Positions 62,802 through 64,000 of a stretch of DNA of 64,000 nucleotides are shown one piece after another. Where the stretch lies: contig JBATLL010000035.1 of assembly GCA_049289295.1 (NCBI GenBank), forward strand, positions 1-64,000, in the 5' to 3' direction. The stretch is from BOKV01 sp049289295 (GTDB taxonomy: Bacteria > Pseudomonadota > Alphaproteobacteria > Rhizobiales > Rhizobiaceae). The notes beneath the pieces were generated by a model that was not told where the DNA came from, did no database searches, and saw nothing but the letters and a program-made list of their open reading frames with translations. The position numbers were made by a program, and so were the translations under genes. Numbering within the stretch: position 1 is the stretch's first letter; each line of letters begins with the position of its first letter.

Positions 62802-63075
62802 TTTCTTGTACCCTTCTGCAGCTAGCGTCCTGGAATCGACATCCCGAACGATACAATGATGTCGGACCAGAATAGTTAAATACCTACTGAAAGAAAAGAA
62901 ACCGACTTTCGGTCACCCTGGCGCCACCACTCCCAGGCAAGCGGCGAGAACCCGGACACAGGTGCCAAACCGCCAAAACGGAGAATGGTCAGTGGCTGCA
63001 AAGGCCTGCCAACCCACGGAAAGTACGAGGTATTCTACAGACGCGGAGCATGTCGCGAAAACTGGGTGGACTAGC

Positions 63076-63150
63076 TGGCTGGGGCGGAAGGATTCGAACC
63101 TTCGCATGGCGGTACCAAAAACCGCTGCCTTACCGCTTGGCTACGCCCCA
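63076..63150 (-). tRNA. tRNA-Gln (anticodon UUG)
   Basis: A 75-base cloverleaf on the minus strand with a 7-bp acceptor stem (TGGGGCG with CGCCCCA), D-arm, anticodon stem GCGGT/ACCGC with loop TTTTGGT (anticodon TTG at 34-36), a T-arm containing GTTCGAATC, discriminator G and an encoded CCA. Confidence 0.93.
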
Positions 63151-63238
63151 GCAACTTCTTCATGAAGGCGGGTCTGTATAGCCATTCGACCTGACTCCTG
63201 CAAGCGCCTGCAAGGCGAAAGAGACGCTTTGCCGACAC

Positions 63239-63264
63239 CAAAAAACACGCCGCCGCAGGCGGTG
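63239..63264 (-). terminator. Rho-independent terminator-like hairpin, minus strand
   Basis: The stem CCGCC (63250-63254) pairs with GGCGG (63258-63262), extended by a G-T and a C-G pair. On the minus strand it is followed by a run of six T residues (63240-63245). No protein gene is seen on the minus strand upstream of it; any transcript ending here would start between about 63265 and 63610. Confidence 0.5.
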
Positions 63265-63320
63265 GGAAAGCCATGCGACGCCCCTACGCCGTGGCCACAA
63301 ACCAGCGATCTTGAGCCGGT

Positions 63321-63397
63321 CGGAGTGTGGCGCAGTCTGGTAGAGCACCATGTTCGGGATGAGGGTGTAGCAGGTTCCAATCCTGCCACTGCGGCCA
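63321..63397 (+). tRNA. Degenerate tRNA-Pro (anticodon CGG)
   Basis: A 77-base tRNA-like sequence with the tRNA-Pro features GTGTGGCGCAGTCTGGTAG, anticodon loop TTCGGGA (anticodon CGG) and terminal CCA. It has several faults: an acceptor G3-G70 mismatch, D-stem G12-A23, an anticodon stem CCATG/TGAGG with an A-A mismatch and two wobble pairs, and TTCCAAT instead of TTCGAAT in the T-loop. It may be a decaying copy; tRNA-Pro(UGG) can read CCG codons, so loss would be tolerated. Confidence 0.6.
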
Positions 63398-63549
63398 TGA
63401 AACGGTGATCAGGCATTTTGTCCATCCATTGCCTGCCGCGTTGTTGCATCACTCGATACCAGTGCGCAGAAAGACAAATGTTGCCGGTATCGCGCGAGCT
63501 TCATGCGTCGTATTGCTTCAAGGAAAATCCGGTAATCACGGTTGAGCCA

Positions 63550-63565
63550 TTGACCCGCCGGTCAA
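63550..63565. promoter_or_regulatory. Inverted repeat in front of malonyl-CoA decarboxylase
   Basis: TTGACCCGCCGGTCAA: six-base perfect arms TTGACC/GGTCAA. The left arm could also serve as a -35 box with TTCAAT (63571-63576) as a -10 after 15 bases. Suits a repressor such as GntR or TetR type; no regulator gene is visible in the window. Confidence 0.35.
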
Positions 63566-63610
63566 ACATGTTCAATTGACCCGACCTGCCAACAAGGGAA
63601 TAGCTGCCTC

Positions 63611-64000
63611 GTGCGATACGGTATCCTGAGCGAATTTGTCGAAGAACTGGTTTCGCGGACCACCGCTACCTTGATGGGTGGTTCGAAGGAAACGTTCAAG
63701 ACGCTTTTCGACCGGCTGCTTCGCGAACAGGGTGACATTCCCGCGCTCAAGACCGCATCCGTGATCATCTCCAGATATGGACAGGCCAGCCTCGAGGAAA
63801 AGCGCGAACTCTTCACGCTGCTTGCCGAGGATTTCGACGTCGATGCCGACAAGGCGCTCGCTGCAGCGCAAGCCTACCGCGAGAGCCGCTCGGCGCATGC
63901 CTATGCCACACTGCAGGCAGCGACAGAATCACCGCGCCAGGAGCAGTTCCGACGGCTGAACCGGGTTCCGGGTGGAACGCTGGCGCTGGTGCGCATGCGC
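63611..64000 (+). CDS. Malonyl-CoA decarboxylase (N-terminal part)
   Basis: Partial gene running off the right edge; 130 residues are visible. The N-terminal helical domain is followed by the conserved QEQFRRLNRVPGGTLALVRM block that begins the catalytic region of bacterial malonyl-CoA decarboxylases (MatA/MLYCD type), which convert malonyl-CoA to acetyl-CoA and CO2. GTG at 63611 is the only reasonable start in frame (an in-frame TGA lies upstream near 63551). The downstream catalytic residues are outside the window. Confidence 0.85.
   Translation, partial: MRYGILSEFVEELVSRTTATLMGGSKETFKTLFDRLLREQGDIPALKTASVIISRYGQASLEEKRELFTLLAEDFDVDADKALAAAQAYRESRSAHAYATLQAATESPRQEQFRRLNRVPGGTLALVRMR

Noticed and set aside
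63141..63452. Minus-strand open frame of 103 residues containing AGLEPATPSSRTWCSTRLRH
   Set aside because: It is the antisense translation of the tRNA-Pro-like sequence, a well-known source of false hypothetical proteins.

Overview
The window is about 64 kb of GC-rich (roughly 60%) alphaproteobacterial chromosome, most likely Hyphomicrobiales (Rhizobiales). The pointers are a Rhizobiales-type PBP1A, a MucR/Ros regulator, a TIGR03808-type TAT-exported repeat protein, DUF1491, DUF2336 and DUF5330 proteins, and a split GafA-type (GafY/GafZ) activator of gene transfer agents (GTA). The genus cannot be named from the sequence alone.

Layout. 1-0.6 kb: left edge of what looks like a GTA or prophage packaging operon (terL start, terS-like gene) with a strong sigma70-type promoter. 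0.67-3.6 kb: a complete IS1595-family element (inverted repeats, 8-bp target duplication) carrying passenger genes that include a Panacea (DUF4065) toxin-antitoxin-like pair; it is inserted in a palindrome next to the GTA promoter. 3.6-15.3 kb: core genes (YcgN-family protein, PBP1A, DUF1214/DUF1254 pair, DUF2336, histidine kinase operon, DUF5330, SufE), then gafY-gafZ and mucR. 15.5-21.4 kb: a seven-gene Mrp/Mnh Na+/H+ antiporter operon. 21.6-32 kb: redox, hydrolase and stress genes (msrB, ptrB, two cytochromes c, sodB, haloacid dehalogenase, HerA-like ATPase, TIGR03808 protein, epoxide-hydrolase-like protein, GST).

32-45 kb: a phenylacetate degradation locus: TRAP permease pair, paaX, a thioesterase, paaZ, paaG-paaI-paaK-paaR and paaABCDE. 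The later beta-oxidation genes paaF, paaH and paaJ are absent here. 44.6-55.3 kb: a surface polysaccharide locus (gamma-carbonic-anhydrase-like protein, two glycosyltransferases of which one has an in-frame amber codon, a cupin, rmlACBD for dTDP-L-rhamnose, a DUF2793 protein, an O-antigen ligase-like protein and a WecA/MraY-family transferase). 55.5-62.8 kb: a formate/nitrite-type channel, then a glycine-betaine-type ABC transporter with an iron-dependent alcohol dehydrogenase and a BetI-like regulator. 63-64 kb: tRNA-Gln, a degenerate tRNA-Pro and the start of malonyl-CoA decarboxylase.

The most interesting signal is a shared near-palindrome (consensus WAGGAATATTWTCCTAT). It lies at the -35 edge of the GTA-operon promoter, centred at -41.5 of the predicted start, and again just upstream of gafY. 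This suggests one regulator ties the GTA structural operon to its activator genes. The IS1595 element has inserted exactly into the first site, and its own CCTA terminus rebuilds the palindrome at both ends, so the GTA control site is preserved.
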